In this document: positions 14,954 to 23,307 of the stretch, in pieces
Numbering within the stretch: the stretch's first letter is position 1
How the letters are laid out: the number at the start of each line of letters is the position of its first letter
Assembly: GCF_002551245.1 (NCBI RefSeq)
Contig: NZ_NTGZ01000047.1
Span: forward strand, 1-34,641
Direction: 5' to 3'
Length of the DNA: 34,641 nt
From: Streptomyces sp. rh34
Lineage (GTDB): Bacteria > Actinomycetota > Actinomycetes > Streptomycetales > Streptomycetaceae
Position numbers and translations under genes: made by a program
The notes under the pieces: generated by a model
The model's database searches: none
Told to the model about the DNA's origin: nothing
What the model saw: only the letters and a program-made list of their open reading frames with translations

Positions 14954-15268
14954 GTGTTGCGAAGCGTGGGGCAGAAGCGCCTGACCGGCAGCGACGAGGA
15001 CCCGAGGGTGGCCGAGCTGCGGATGGCCGTCTCCCGGCTCCGCCGGGAACTGGCCGGGCTCCGGACCGAATTCCCGGACCGGCCGATCGCCGAGGACGAG
15101 CTGGCGGCCCTGGACGCGATGGCCGTCAGCGGCGTGCCGGAGATCCCCCGGATGCGCCGCTCCCTGCTGCTGATCGCGGGGGCGATCGGCTCGGTGAGCG
15201 CGGTGGCCGCGGCCCTGCGCGAGGTGCGCAACGCGGTCGACCTCTTCGGGGAGTCCCCGCGCGGCTGA
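14954..15268 (+). CDS. Small DUF5955-like protein
   Basis: 104 residues from GTG 14954, preceded by GAGGGGGAG (14941-14949). The N-terminal half is charged and helical (EDPRVAELRMAVSRLRRELA is a likely coiled coil). The C-terminal half has a single hydrophobic segment, MRRSLLLIAGAIGSVSAVAAA. The order matches streptomycete proteins annotated as DUF5955; this is from memory and the function is unknown. It is divergent from the MocA-like gene (177-nt gap) and convergent with the response regulator gene across a minisatellite. An open frame back to 14840 is not used. Confidence 0.6.
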   Translation: MLRSVGQKRLTGSDEDPRVAELRMAVSRLRRELAGLRTEFPDRPIAEDELAALDAMAVSGVPEIPRMRRSLLLIAGAIGSVSAVAAALREVRNAVDLFGESPRG

Positions 15269-15279
15269 CGCACGACGCG

Positions 15280-15375
15280 CGGGCCTGGCTTCAGCGGCGG
15301 ATGAGCCTGCGGGCCTGGCCTCAGCGGCGGATGAGCCTGCGGGCCCGGCCTCAGCGGCGGATGAGCCTGCGGGCC
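15280..15375. repeat. 30-bp minisatellite duplicating the 3' end of the response regulator gene
   Basis: Three tandem 30-bp units (15280-15309, 15310-15339, 15340-15369) plus 6 bases, differing at two positions. Each contains TCAGCGGCGGATGAGCCTGC, which on the minus strand is the ArgLeuIleArgArg-stop end of the response regulator gene. Because 30 is a multiple of 3, each unit repeats the same end and TGA in the same frame. Confidence 0.92.
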
Positions 15376-15986
15376 GTGGCCGCCGCGACCGCCGACGTAC
15401 GGGAGTCGACGCCCAGCTTGGCGTAGATGTGCACCAGGTGGGACTTGACCGTGGCCTGGCTCAGGAACAGCCTCTTGCTGATCTGCAGGTTCGACAGGCC
15501 CTCCCCGACCAGCTGGAGCACCTCCAGCTCCCGCCGGGTCAGCGCCTCGGCCGGGGTGCGCATCCGGTCCATCAGCCGGTGCGCCACCGACGGCGCGAGC
15601 GCGGAGCGGCCCGCAGCCGCCGTGCGCACCGCCGCCGCCAGCTCCTGCGGCGGCGCGTCCTTCAGCAGATAGCCGCTCGCCCCCGCCTCGACCGCCGCCA
15701 GGATGTCCGCGTCGGAGTCGTACGTGGTGAGGATCAGGACCCGGGGGCCGTCCGGTGCGGCGGTGATCGTCGCCGTGGCCTGTGAGCCGTGCAGGCCCGG
15801 GCCGAACTGGAGGTCCATCAGGACCACGTCGAAGCCGCCCGTCGCGGCCAGGGCGACGGCCTCCTCGGCGGTGGCCGCCTCGCCGGCGACCCGGAAGCCG
15901 GGCTCGGTGTCCAAAACCGCGCGCAGCCCCGCCCGGACGACCGGATGGTCGTCCGCCAGCAGCAGCCGGATCGGGTCCCCGTTCAT
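15351..15986 (-). CDS. NarL/FixJ-family response regulator
   Basis: 211 residues. The receiver domain (about 5-120) has the acidic pair ADDHPVVRAG, phospho-acceptor Asp58 in VVLMDLQF, TT in ILTTYDSD and Lys in YLLKDAPP. The C-terminal LuxR-type HTH (about 145-200) reads LTRRELEVLQLVGEGLSNLQ, then SQATVKSHLVHIYAKLGV. ATG 15986 overlaps the kinase stop by ATGA, so the pair is coupled. GGAG lies 8 nt upstream. The stop lies in a 30-bp repeat. With the adjacent kinase it probably controls the divergent ABC transporter, an arrangement often seen for export or antimicrobial-resistance modules. Confidence 0.92.
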   Translation of the reverse strand: MNGDPIRLLLADDHPVVRAGLRAVLDTEPGFRVAGEAATAEEAVALAATGGFDVVLMDLQFGPGLHGSQATATITAAPDGPRVLILTTYDSDADILAAVEAGASGYLLKDAPPQELAAAVRTAAAGRSALAPSVAHRLMDRMRTPAEALTRRELEVLQLVGEGLSNLQISKRLFLSQATVKSHLVHIYAKLGVDSRTSAVAAATARRLIRR

Positions 15987-17182
15987 GCCGCACGCTCCGC
16001 TTCCGCGACGGGCAGCGGCAGCGTGACCGCCACCGCCGTGCCCTGGCCGGGCGCCGACTCCACGCTCAGCGCACCGCCGAGCGACCCGGCGCGCGCCCGC
16101 ATCGCCGGCAGCCCGAAGCCGCCGTCGGCCCGCTCGTGGACCGGCGCCCCCGCCGGGTCGAAGCCCTGCCCGTCGTCCACGACGTCCAGCGCCACCGAGG
16201 TGTCCATGAAGCTCAGGGTGATCTCCGCCCGCCCGGCCCGCGCGTGGCGCACCGTGTTGGCCAGCGCCGACTGTGCGGTCCGCAACAGCGCCACCTCGTA
16301 CGGCGTCGGCAGCTCCACCGGAGTCCCGCTCACCGCGAACCGTACGGTCAGGCCCGGCACGGTCGTACGGGCGCAGAGCCGCTCCAGCGCGGCGGCCAGC
16401 GAACCGTGCTCCAGGTCCGGCGGGGTCAGCGCGCGGACGAAGGACCGGGCCTCTGCGAGGTTCGCCTGCGCGGCCTCCCGGGCCGCCCGCACATGCGCGG
16501 CGGCCGGCGCGTCCTCGGGCAGCGAGCGCTCGGCGGCGCGCAGCAGCAGCTGGATGCTGGACAGGCCCTGGGCCAGCGTGTCGTGGATCTCCCGGGCGAG
16601 GCGCTCGCGCTCGGCGAGGGTCCCGGCCGTGCGTTCCGCCTCGGCCAGGTCCGCGCGGGTGGCGACCAGCTCCACGATCAGCTCGCGCCGCCGTTCGCTC
16701 TCCCGGAAGAGCGCGTCGTACCCGAGGACGGTGGCGACGGCGACCGCCGCGCCGATCAGCGGCCCGATGAACGCGCCGGGCTCGATCTCCTGCCGGTGCA
16801 CGACGAAGCCGGTGATCGCGGCGCCCGCGGTGACCACGACGGCGGGTAGCGCCCACCGCATCGGCAGGATGTGGAGCTGGAGGAAGTAGAGCGGGAAGGC
16901 CACCCACAGCGCGTCCGGCGACAGGACCAGCAGCGCGGTCCACAGGGCGCCGAGCCCCGCCAGCCACACGGCCCCTGCCCGGTTTCCCGGCTGAACGGAG
17001 GAGGAGAGCGGCCCCGCCGCGTACAAGGCCGCCATCAGCGCCGCCACCACCACGACCGCCGGCGTCTGCGGCGCGTGCCCGCTCACCGTGCGGACGACCA
17101 CCAGGACCAGCAGTCCCATCAGCAGCGCGTGCAGACAGAGCCGCAGGGCTGCCGTGACGTGGGTGTGCGAACGCGAATCCAT
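15983..17182 (-). CDS. NarL-type sensor histidine kinase
   Basis: 399 residues from ATG 17182. The N-terminal half has about five membrane segments (20-155) with almost no extracellular domain, so the signal is likely sensed in the membrane. A HisKA_3 dimerisation helix has His200 in LAREIHDTLAQGLSSIQLLL, followed by an ATPase domain with ALANTVRHARAG (N box) and DVVDDGQGFDP (G1 box), then GFGLPAMRARAGSLGG. No ribosome site is seen, but TACGCT lies 5 nt upstream of the ATG, so it is likely leaderless; the frame is open to 17305. Its partner is the overlapping response regulator gene. Confidence 0.9.
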   Translation of the reverse strand: MDSRSHTHVTAALRLCLHALLMGLLVLVVVRTVSGHAPQTPAVVVVAALMAALYAAGPLSSSVQPGNRAGAVWLAGLGALWTALLVLSPDALWVAFPLYFLQLHILPMRWALPAVVVTAGAAITGFVVHRQEIEPGAFIGPLIGAAVAVATVLGYDALFRESERRRELIVELVATRADLAEAERTAGTLAERERLAREIHDTLAQGLSSIQLLLRAAERSLPEDAPAAAHVRAAREAAQANLAEARSFVRALTPPDLEHGSLAAALERLCARTTVPGLTVRFAVSGTPVELPTPYEVALLRTAQSALANTVRHARAGRAEITLSFMDTSVALDVVDDGQGFDPAGAPVHERADGGFGLPAMRARAGSLGGALSVESAPGQGTAVAVTLPLPVAEAERAA

Positions 17183-17292
17183 GGTCCGTCCAGCGTAGCC
17201 GCGGCCTCCCCGGACCCGGTCAATCGAAAGGTTGATCCCGGGCCCGTCCGCCGCGCGATGTTTTCCCGCCCGCGCCGCACGACGCTGGAGCC

Positions 17293-18375
17293 ATGTTCGT
17301 CGCATGGAGAGACCTTCGCTTCGCCAGGGGCCGGTTCGCGCTCATGGGCTCGGTCGTGGTGCTGATCACGCTGCTCGTGGGCCTGCTGTCCGGCCTGACC
17401 GCCGGCCTGGCCCGGGAGAACATCTCGGCCATCACCGGCCTGGACGCCGACCACCTGGCCTTCGCCGCGCCACCCGACGGGCAGGCGGAGTCGTTCACCA
17501 ACTCGACCGTCCGGGAGGACGACTGGCGGAGGTGGGCCGGACAGCCCGGGGTCGAGGCCGCGCAGCCGGTCGGCATCCGGACCCTGAACGCCACCGCCGC
17601 CGGTGAGCGGACCGCCGCCGTGTCGGCCTTCGGCGTCGACCCGGACGGCGCCCTCGGGCCGGAGGGGACCGGCCCGGGGCGGGTCGTGCTCTCCGAGAAG
17701 GCGGCCGAGGAGCTCGACGTCACGGCGGGCGACAGGATCGCCCTCGGCCGGACCGAGAGCGAGGTCGCCGCCGTCGCCACGGACGCCTCGTACAGCCACA
17801 CCCCTGTGGTCTGGACCTCGCTGGACGACTGGCAGCGGATCGGCCACGACGGCGCCGGGCCCGCCGAACAGGCGACCGTGATCGCCCTGACCACCACCGG
17901 TGGCGTCGACCTGGCGGCGGGGGACGAGGCGGCGGGCACCAGCACGCTCACGCTCGACGACTCCCTCACGGCCATCGGCTCCTACCAGGCGGAGAACGGT
18001 TCGCTGCAATTGATGCGCGGCTTCCTCTTCGCCATCTCCGCGCTCGTCATCGGGGCGTTCTTCACCGTCTGGACGATCCAGCGCAGCGGCGACGTCGCCG
18101 TGCTGAAGGCGCTCGGCGCGTCGACCCCGTACCTCCTGCGCGACGCGCTCGGCCAGGCCGTGGTGATGCTCGCCCTCGGTACGGGACTGGGTACCGCTCT
18201 CGCCGCCGGGGCCGGAGCCCTGATCGGCGGAGGAGCCGTGCCGTTCGTCCTGGACGCGGCGACCGTCCTCGTCCCGGCCGCCGTGATGATCGCCCTCGGC
18301 GCGCTCGGGGCCGCCCTGTCCATCCGGCGGATCACCGCCGTCGACCCGCTCACCGCACTCGGGAGTGCCCGATGA
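17293..18375 (+). CDS. ABC transporter permease, FtsX/MacB type
   Basis: 360 residues. One N-terminal transmembrane helix (MGSVVVLITLLVGLLSGLTA) precedes a large extracellular domain (about 40-240) and three C-terminal helices in the FtsX block (FAISALVIGAFFTVWTIQ, MLALGTGLGTALAAGAGALI, VPAAVMIALGALGAALSI). This is the MacB/FtsX-like mechanotransmission topology, not an ordinary importer. It is divergent from the two-component genes by 110 nt and overlaps the ATPase gene by ATGA. GGAG sits only 2 nt before the ATG, so start signals are weak. A role in exporting or shedding a peptide, antibiotic or lipid is likely, with the substrate unknown. Confidence 0.88.
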   Translation: MFVAWRDLRFARGRFALMGSVVVLITLLVGLLSGLTAGLARENISAITGLDADHLAFAAPPDGQAESFTNSTVREDDWRRWAGQPGVEAAQPVGIRTLNATAAGERTAAVSAFGVDPDGALGPEGTGPGRVVLSEKAAEELDVTAGDRIALGRTESEVAAVATDASYSHTPVVWTSLDDWQRIGHDGAGPAEQATVIALTTTGGVDLAAGDEAAGTSTLTLDDSLTAIGSYQAENGSLQLMRGFLFAISALVIGAFFTVWTIQRSGDVAVLKALGASTPYLLRDALGQAVVMLALGTGLGTALAAGAGALIGGGAVPFVLDAATVLVPAAVMIALGALGAALSIRRITAVDPLTALGSAR

Positions 18376-19052
18376 CGCTCACCCTGACCGACGTCACCCT
18401 CACCTACCCGGACGGCGAGGGACGGCTCACCGCCCTGGACCGGGTCTCGCTGGACGTGCCCCCGGGCACGCTCACCGCCGTCGTCGGACCGTCCGGCTCG
18501 GGCAAGTCGAGCCTCCTCGCGGCCGCCGCCACCCTGGTCACCCCGGACTCCGGCGAGGTCGTGGTGGCCGGGACGCCGACGGCGGGCCTCGGCCGGTCCG
18601 GGCGGGCGGCCCTGCGCCGGGAGCACATCGGCATCGTCTTCCAGCAGCCCAACCTGCTGCCCTCGCTGACCGCCGCCGAACAGCTCCAGGTGATGCGCCA
18701 CCTGTCCGGGGACTCCGCCCGCAGTGCCCGTCGCCGGGCCCTGGAGCTGCTGGACGCGGTCGGTCTGGCCGACCGCGCCGACCGGCGGCCGCACCAGCTG
18801 TCGGGCGGTCAGCGCCAGCGGATCAACATCGCGCGGGCCCTGATGAACGAGCCGGCGGTCCTGCTCGTCGACGAGCCGACCAGCGCGCTCGACCACGAGC
18901 GGGGCGCGGCCGTGCTCGACCTGCTGGTCACCCTGACCCGGGAGCGCTCCACCGCCACGGTGCTGGTCACCCACGATCTGGCGCACCTGGAGCGGATGGA
19001 CCGCACGGTGACGATGGACGACGGGCGGCTGACCGTACCGGCCCGGGTCTGA
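18372..19052 (+). CDS. ABC transporter ATP-binding protein, LolD/MacB type
   Basis: 226 residues, the normal size for this class. Walker A is GPSGSGKSS (39-47), the Q-loop is GIVFQQPNLLPSLTA, the signature is LSGGQRQRINIARALM, Walker B is VLLVDEPTSALD and the switch His is in LVTHDLAHLERM. It overlaps the permease gene by four bases (ATGA), so they are co-translated as one transporter. The set is probably induced by the adjacent response regulator. A strong bidirectional hairpin follows. Confidence 0.94.
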   Translation: MTLTLTDVTLTYPDGEGRLTALDRVSLDVPPGTLTAVVGPSGSGKSSLLAAAATLVTPDSGEVVVAGTPTAGLGRSGRAALRREHIGIVFQQPNLLPSLTAAEQLQVMRHLSGDSARSARRRALELLDAVGLADRADRRPHQLSGGQRQRINIARALMNEPAVLLVDEPTSALDHERGAAVLDLLVTLTRERSTATVLVTHDLAHLERMDRTVTMDDGRLTVPARV

Positions 19053-19062
19053 GAACGAGGAG

Positions 19063-19091
19063 CGGCGGGGCCCGGTGTTCCGGCCCCGCCG
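19063..19091. terminator. Bidirectional terminator between the ABC operon and IclR gene
   Basis: CGGCGGGGCC (19063-19072) pairs perfectly with GGCCCCGCCG (19082-19091) across a 9-nt loop. It lies between two convergent genes, 10 nt after one stop and 10 nt before the other. Confidence 0.78.
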
Positions 19092-19101
19092 TCTCCGGGG
19101 T

Positions 19102-19905
19102 TCAGCCGCCGTTCGTGCCGTTGCTCGCCAGCGCGTCGGACAGCTCTCCCGCGACCTGCTGGAGGATCGGCACGATCCGCTCCGTCGCCGACTCCGTCAC
19201 CCGTCCGGCCGGGCCCGAGATGGAGATCGCGGCCGAGGTCGGGGAGTTCGGCACGGAGACCGCGAGGCACCGCACGCCGATCTCCTGCTCGTTGTCGTCC
19301 ACCGCGTATCCGGCGCGGCGCACCAGCTCCAGGGCGTCCAGGAAGCCTTCCGGGGTGGTGATCGTCTTCTCCGTGGCGGCGGGCATGCCGGTACGGGCCA
19401 GCAGCGCGCGGACCTCGTCGGCGGGGGTGTGCGCGAGGAGCGCCTTGCCCACGCCGGTGGAGTGCGGCAGGACCCGGCGGCCGACCTCGGTGAACATCCG
19501 CATGGAGTGCTTGGAGGGCACCTGGGCGACGTACACGATCTCGTCCCCGTCCAGCAGCGCCATGTTCGCCGTCTCGCCGGTCTCCTCCACCAGTCGGCTG
19601 AGGTAGGGGCGGGCCCAGGTGCCCAGCAGCCGGGACGCGGACTCGCCGAGCCGGATCAGCCGGGGGCCCAGTGCGTAGCGGCGGTTGGGCTGCTGGCGTA
19701 CGTATCCGCAGACGACCAGGGTGCGCATCAGCCGGTGGATGGTCGGCAGGGGCAGACCGCTGCTCGCGGAGAGCTCGCTCAGCCCGACCTCGCCCCCGGC
19801 GTCGGCCATCCGCTCCAGCAGATCGAAGGCGCGCTCAAGGGACTGCACCCCACCGCTGGAACCGGAGGGCTTGGAGTCGGCTGTGCTGGCGTGGGACGGC
19901 GGCAC
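19102..19905 (-). CDS. allR: IclR-family regulator, AllR-like
   Basis: 267 residues. The winged HTH (about 25-80) reads VQSLERAFDLLERMADAGGE, then LSELSASSGLPLPTIHRLMR. The C-terminal effector domain has ALLDGDEIVYVAQVPS, PHSTGVGKALLAHTP, and DNEQEIGVRCLAVSVP with the ligand-site Cys. GTG 19905 is chosen for AAAGGA with 8-nt spacing. It is divergent from allantoinase-allantoicase. In Streptomyces coelicolor the IclR regulator in this position (AllR) represses allantoin pathway genes, and I infer the same here. Three similar palindromes in this window are its likely sites. The gene symbol rests on context and family. Confidence 0.82.
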   Translation of the reverse strand: MPPSHASTADSKPSGSSGGVQSLERAFDLLERMADAGGEVGLSELSASSGLPLPTIHRLMRTLVVCGYVRQQPNRRYALGPRLIRLGESASRLLGTWARPYLSRLVEETGETANMALLDGDEIVYVAQVPSKHSMRMFTEVGRRVLPHSTGVGKALLAHTPADEVRALLARTGMPAATEKTITTPEGFLDALELVRRAGYAVDDNEQEIGVRCLAVSVPNSPTSAAISISGPAGRVTESATERIVPILQQVAGELSDALASNGTNGG

Positions 19906-20242
19906 GTCAACGGTCCTTTCGAAGCGGAAGGCAAGGCAGCAGCCTACCGGGCGGCTCCCGATCGGCCCACAGCTCCCCGGTCGGCGTCGGTGCCGGTCAG
20001 GGGCTGTTTTGTCCGGGTGCCGACGGTCGGTGCGGGCGACTCGGCGCCACCCCTCCTGGCCCATGCTACGTTCCGCACTCCGAAATATGACTTTTACTTT
20101 GTGGAAACCTCCAGGTGCGCGGCAGGGGTGGTCCGGCAGGTCCATGTGGCGGAAGGTGGGGTCTTGACGAGGGCGATCCACAAGTGAAGACTCCATCGAA
20201 AGCTTCAACAGTTCGTTGAATTCCTGGAGTGAAGGAGCACGG
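19906..20242. promoter_or_regulatory. Divergent control region of allR and allantoinase
   Basis: About 337 bp without a gene. An AT-richer island at 20080-20110 is unusual for this GC-rich sequence. TAGCAT on the minus strand (20063-20068) is a possible allR -10. TTGACG at 20164-20169 with a weak AAGACT 17 nt on is a possible allantoinase promoter. The operator at 20204-20220 follows that start. Confidence 0.45.
20204..20220. promoter_or_regulatory. Predicted AllR operator upstream of allantoinase
   Basis: TTCAAC-AGTTC-GTTGAA, perfect 6-bp arms with a 5-nt centre, 22 bp before the GTG start. This is the most symmetrical of three copies of the motif; the others lie upstream of uraD and aceB. 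Confidence 0.7.
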
Positions 20243-21586
20243 GTGTCCGGTCCGGACGTGAACCTGATACTGCGCTCGACGCGCGTCGTCACCCCCGAGG
20301 GGACCCGCCCGGCGGCGGTCGCCGTCGCGGGCGGGACGATCGACGCGGTCCTGCCGTACGACGCCGAGGCGCCCGCCGGCGTCCGCATGGAGGACTTCGG
20401 CGACGACGTCCTGCTGCCCGGCCTGGTCGACACCCACGTCCACGTGAACGACCCCGGCCGCACCGCGTGGGAAGGCTTCTACACCGCCACCCGCGCGGCC
20501 GCCGCGGGCGGTATCACCACACTCCTGGACATGCCCCTCAACTCCCTCCCGCCGACCACCACCGTCGAGAACCTGCGGGTCAAGCAGCAGGTCGCGGCCC
20601 CCAAGGCGCACGTCGACACCGGTTTCTGGGGCGGGGCGATCCCGTCCAACGTCAAGGACCTGCGCCCCCTGTACGAGGCCGGGGTATTCGGCTTCAAGTG
20701 CTTCCTGTCGCCCTCCGGCGTCGTGGAGTTCCCGGAGCTGGACCAGGAACAGCTGGCCCGCTCCATGGCGGAGATCGCCGGATTCGGCGGGCTGCTCATC
20801 GTGCACGCCGAGGACCCGCACCACCTGGCCGAGGCCCCGCAGCGCCCCGGACCCGCCTACGCGGACTTCCTCGCCTCCCGGCCGCGCGACGCCGAGAACA
20901 CCGCGATCGAAGGGCTCATCGCCCACGCCAGGCGGCTGAACGCCCGCGTCCACGTCCTGCACCTCTCCTCCAGCGACGCCCTGCCGCTGATCGCCGCCGC
21001 CAAGCGCGAGGGCGTCCGCGTGACCGTCGAGTCCTGCCCGCACTTCCTCACCCTCACCGCCGAGGAAGTGCCGGACGGGGCGACGGAGTTCAAGTGCTGC
21101 CCGCCGATCCGCGAGGCCGCCAACCAGGACGCGCTGTGGGCCGGGCTCGCCGACGGGACCATCGACTGCGTCGTCTCGGACCACTCGCCGTGCACCACGG
21201 ACCTCAAGACCCCGGACTTCGCCTCCGCCTGGGGCGGCATCTCCTCCCTCCAGCTCGGCCTGCCCGCCATCTGGACCGAGGCCCGCAAGCGCGGCCACTC
21301 CCTCGACGACGTCGCCCGCTGGATGTCCGCCGCCCCGGCCGCGCTGGCCGGGCTGACCCGCAAGGGCGCCATCGAGGCCGGACGCGACGCCGACTTCGCG
21401 GTCCTCGCCCCCGACGCGACCTTCACCGTCGACCCCGCCGAGCTCTTCCACCGCAACCAGGTCACCGCCTACGCCGGGAAGACCCTGCACGGCGTGGTCC
21501 GCTCCAGCTGGCTGCGCGGTGTCCGCATCGCCTCCGACGGCGTCCTCGCCGAGCCCGCCGGCCGCCTCCTCGAACGCGCCACCTGA
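20243..21586 (+). CDS. allB: Allantoinase
   Basis: 447 residues, cyclic amidohydrolase family. It opens the hydantoin ring of allantoin to allantoate. Metal ligands visible are H65 and H67 in [18 protein letters not shown], Lys152 (to be carboxylated) in [10 protein letters not shown], His188 in LLIVHAED, a later His in [15 protein letters not shown] and the Asp in [13 protein letters not shown]-like C-terminal ends ([19 protein letters not shown]) are standard. GTG 20243 has GAAGGAG at 20231-20237. It forms an operon with allantoicase (64 nt apart), divergent from the IclR regulator and preceded by its operator. Confidence 0.95.
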   Translation: MSGPDVNLILRSTRVVTPEGTRPAAVAVAGGTIDAVLPYDAEAPAGVRMEDFGDDVLLPGLVDTHVHVNDPGRTAWEGFYTATRAAAAGGITTLLDMPLNSLPPTTTVENLRVKQQVAAPKAHVDTGFWGGAIPSNVKDLRPLYEAGVFGFKCFLSPSGVVEFPELDQEQLARSMAEIAGFGGLLIVHAEDPHHLAEAPQRPGPAYADFLASRPRDAENTAIEGLIAHARRLNARVHVLHLSSSDALPLIAAAKREGVRVTVESCPHFLTLTAEEVPDGATEFKCCPPIREAANQDALWAGLADGTIDCVVSDHSPCTTDLKTPDFASAWGGISSLQLGLPAIWTEARKRGHSLDDVARWMSAAPAALAGLTRKGAIEAGRDADFAVLAPDATFTVDPAELFHRNQVTAYAGKTLHGVVRSSWLRGVRIASDGVLAEPAGRLLERAT

Positions 21587-21650
21587 CCGCGCCCACCGGC
21601 CCGCTCCCCGAACGCGCCCCCTGCACCGTGCCCGAAAGGAACCCCTGACC

Positions 21651-22772
21651 ATGACGGACGCCGCGATACCGCGCTTCACCGGCGACGCGAGCCCTTACGC
21701 GGGCGGCGACCCGTACGCCGACCACCGCACCGCCGACTTCCCCTTCACCCACCTCGTCGATCTGGCCGACCGCCGTCTCGGGGCGGGGGTCATCGCCGCC
21801 AACGACGAGTTCTTCGCCGAGCGCGAGAACCTGCTCAAGCCCGGGCCCGCCGTCTTCGACCCGGAGCACTTCGGGCACAAGGGCAAGATCATGGACGGCT
21901 GGGAGACCCGCCGCCGACGCGGGGTCAGCGCCGCCGAACCGCACCCCACCGCGGACGACCACGACTGGGCCCTCATCCGGCTCGGCGCGCCCGGCGTCGT
22001 CCGGGGCATCGTCCTGGACACCGCCCACTTCCGCGGCAACTACCCGCAGGCGGTCTCCGTCGAGGCGGTCGCGCTGCCCGGCTCCCCGTCCCCCGAGGAC
22101 CTCCTCGCCCCCGACGTGAAGTGGACGACGCTCGTCCCCCGTACGGCGGTCGGCGGCCACGCGGCCAACGGGTTCGCCGTCGACGCCGAGCAGCGCTTCA
22201 CCCACCTGCGGGTCAACCAGCACCCGGACGGCGGGATCGCCCGGCTGCGCGTGTACGGAGAGGTCGTCCCCGACCCCGCCTGGCTCGGCGCGCTCGGCAC
22301 GTTCGACCTCGCGGCCCTGGAGAACGGCGGCCAGGTCGAGGACGCCTCCGACCGCTTCTACTCCCCGGCCACCAACACCATCCAGCCGGGACGCTCACGG
22401 AAGATGGACGACGGCTGGGAGACCCGCCGCCGGCGCGACCGGGGCAACGACTGGATCAGCTACCGCCTCGCCGCGCAGTCCGGAATCCGGGCCGTCGAGA
22501 TCGACACCGCCTACCTCAAGGGCAACTCCGCGGGCTGGGCGAGCCTTTCGGTACGGGACGGCGAGGGCGGCGACTGGACGGAGGCCCTCCCCCGGACCCG
22601 GCTCCAGCCCGACACCAACCACCGCTTCGTCCTGGACGGGACCGTCCGGGCCACGCACGTACGGATCGACATCTACCCGGACGGAGGCATCTCCCGGCTC
22701 CGGCTGTTCGGATCGCTCACCGACGAGGGCGCCGCCGCCCTGACGTCCCGTCACCGGGAGCTGGGCGGCTGA
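21651..22772 (+). CDS. alc: Allantoicase
   Basis: 373 residues. It splits allantoate to ureidoglycolate and urea. The two-fold internal repeat of the family is obvious: KIMDGWETRRRRGVSAAEPH, then RGIVLDTAHFRGNYPQ and VNQHPDGGIARLRVYGE in the first half, and KMDDGWETRRRRDRGNDW, AVEIDTAYLKGNSAGW and IYPDGGISRLRLFG in the second. ATG 21651 follows GAAAGGA (21634-21640). It produces urea and, after ureidoglycolate cleavage, glyoxylate; the ureidoglycolate lyase is not in the window. Malate synthase, with a similar operator, would use the glyoxylate. A terminator follows. Confidence 0.96.
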   Translation: MTDAAIPRFTGDASPYAGGDPYADHRTADFPFTHLVDLADRRLGAGVIAANDEFFAERENLLKPGPAVFDPEHFGHKGKIMDGWETRRRRGVSAAEPHPTADDHDWALIRLGAPGVVRGIVLDTAHFRGNYPQAVSVEAVALPGSPSPEDLLAPDVKWTTLVPRTAVGGHAANGFAVDAEQRFTHLRVNQHPDGGIARLRVYGEVVPDPAWLGALGTFDLAALENGGQVEDASDRFYSPATNTIQPGRSRKMDDGWETRRRRDRGNDWISYRLAAQSGIRAVEIDTAYLKGNSAGWASLSVRDGEGGDWTEALPRTRLQPDTNHRFVLDGTVRATHVRIDIYPDGGISRLRLFGSLTDEGAAALTSRHRELGG

Positions 22773-22791
22773 TCCCCGAACCCGCCGGGCG

Positions 22792-22832
22792 CCGGGCGCA
22801 CCGCGATCGCAGGGGGATCGAGGTGCGCCCGG
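22792..22832 (+). terminator. Terminator after allantoicase
   Basis: CCGGGCGCACC (22792-22802) pairs perfectly with GGTGCGCCCGG (22822-22832), an 11-bp stem; the 19-nt loop contains a CGATC/GATCG second pairing. Confidence 0.75.
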
Positions 22833-22934
22833 CCGATCCCGTTACGTGCGGGTGTGTCACCCTGGTCGGGGTGCGGCGAGCAGGCCTCGGAGGGTGCGAG
22901 CCGCGCCTTTCCGTCGCCTCGACCAGGAGCCCCC

Positions 22935-23258
22935 ATGATCTTCATCGCCGTCAAGTTCACCGCCCTCGACCCCGAGGAGTGGCTCGCCCGTCTGGATGAC
23001 TTCACCGTCGCCACCCGCGGCGAGCCCGGCAACCTCTTCTTCGACTGGTCCCGCAGCGTGGAGAACCCCGACGAGTTCGTCCTGCTGGAGGCCTTCGCCG
23101 ACGCGGCGGCGGGCGAGGCGCATGTGAACTCCGACCACTTCAAGGCGGCGATCGCGACCATGTCGGAGCTGGTGGCCGAGGTCCCCGAGATCATCAACGT
23201 CGAGGTGGAGGGCACCGGCTGGTCCCGGATGGCGGAGGTCACCCCGCGCAACCGCTGA
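22935..23258 (+). CDS. Antibiotic biosynthesis monooxygenase (ABM) domain protein
   Basis: 107 residues, ferredoxin-like YgiN/ABM fold. It begins MIFIAVKFTALDPEEWLARL and contains EPGNLFFDWSRSVENPDEFV, then LLEAFADAAAGEAHVNSDHF, the Glu-Pro-Gly-Asn, Phe-x-W-S-R and AHxxSxHF pattern of small quinol monooxygenase-like proteins. ATG 22935 follows AGGAG (22925-22929). It is expected to be a dimer acting on quinone-like small molecules, with the true substrate unknown. It is isolated from allantoicase by a terminator and convergent with the aldo/keto reductase. Confidence 0.85.
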   Translation: MIFIAVKFTALDPEEWLARLDDFTVATRGEPGNLFFDWSRSVENPDEFVLLEAFADAAAGEAHVNSDHFKAAIATMSELVAEVPEIINVEVEGTGWSRMAEVTPRNR

Positions 23259-23307
23259 CCGGCGCGTCCCGGACGCCGCGCGGCGGGCGGCAGTCCGACG
23301 ACAGGCC

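Noticed and set aside
15280..15375. CRISPR array
   Set aside because: The 30-bp units are directly adjacent with no spacers and derive from a gene end.
20071..20107. TTCCGCA...TGTGGAA inverted repeat in the allR control region
   Set aside because: One mismatch and a 22-nt spacer; could be chance. No second copy seen in the window.
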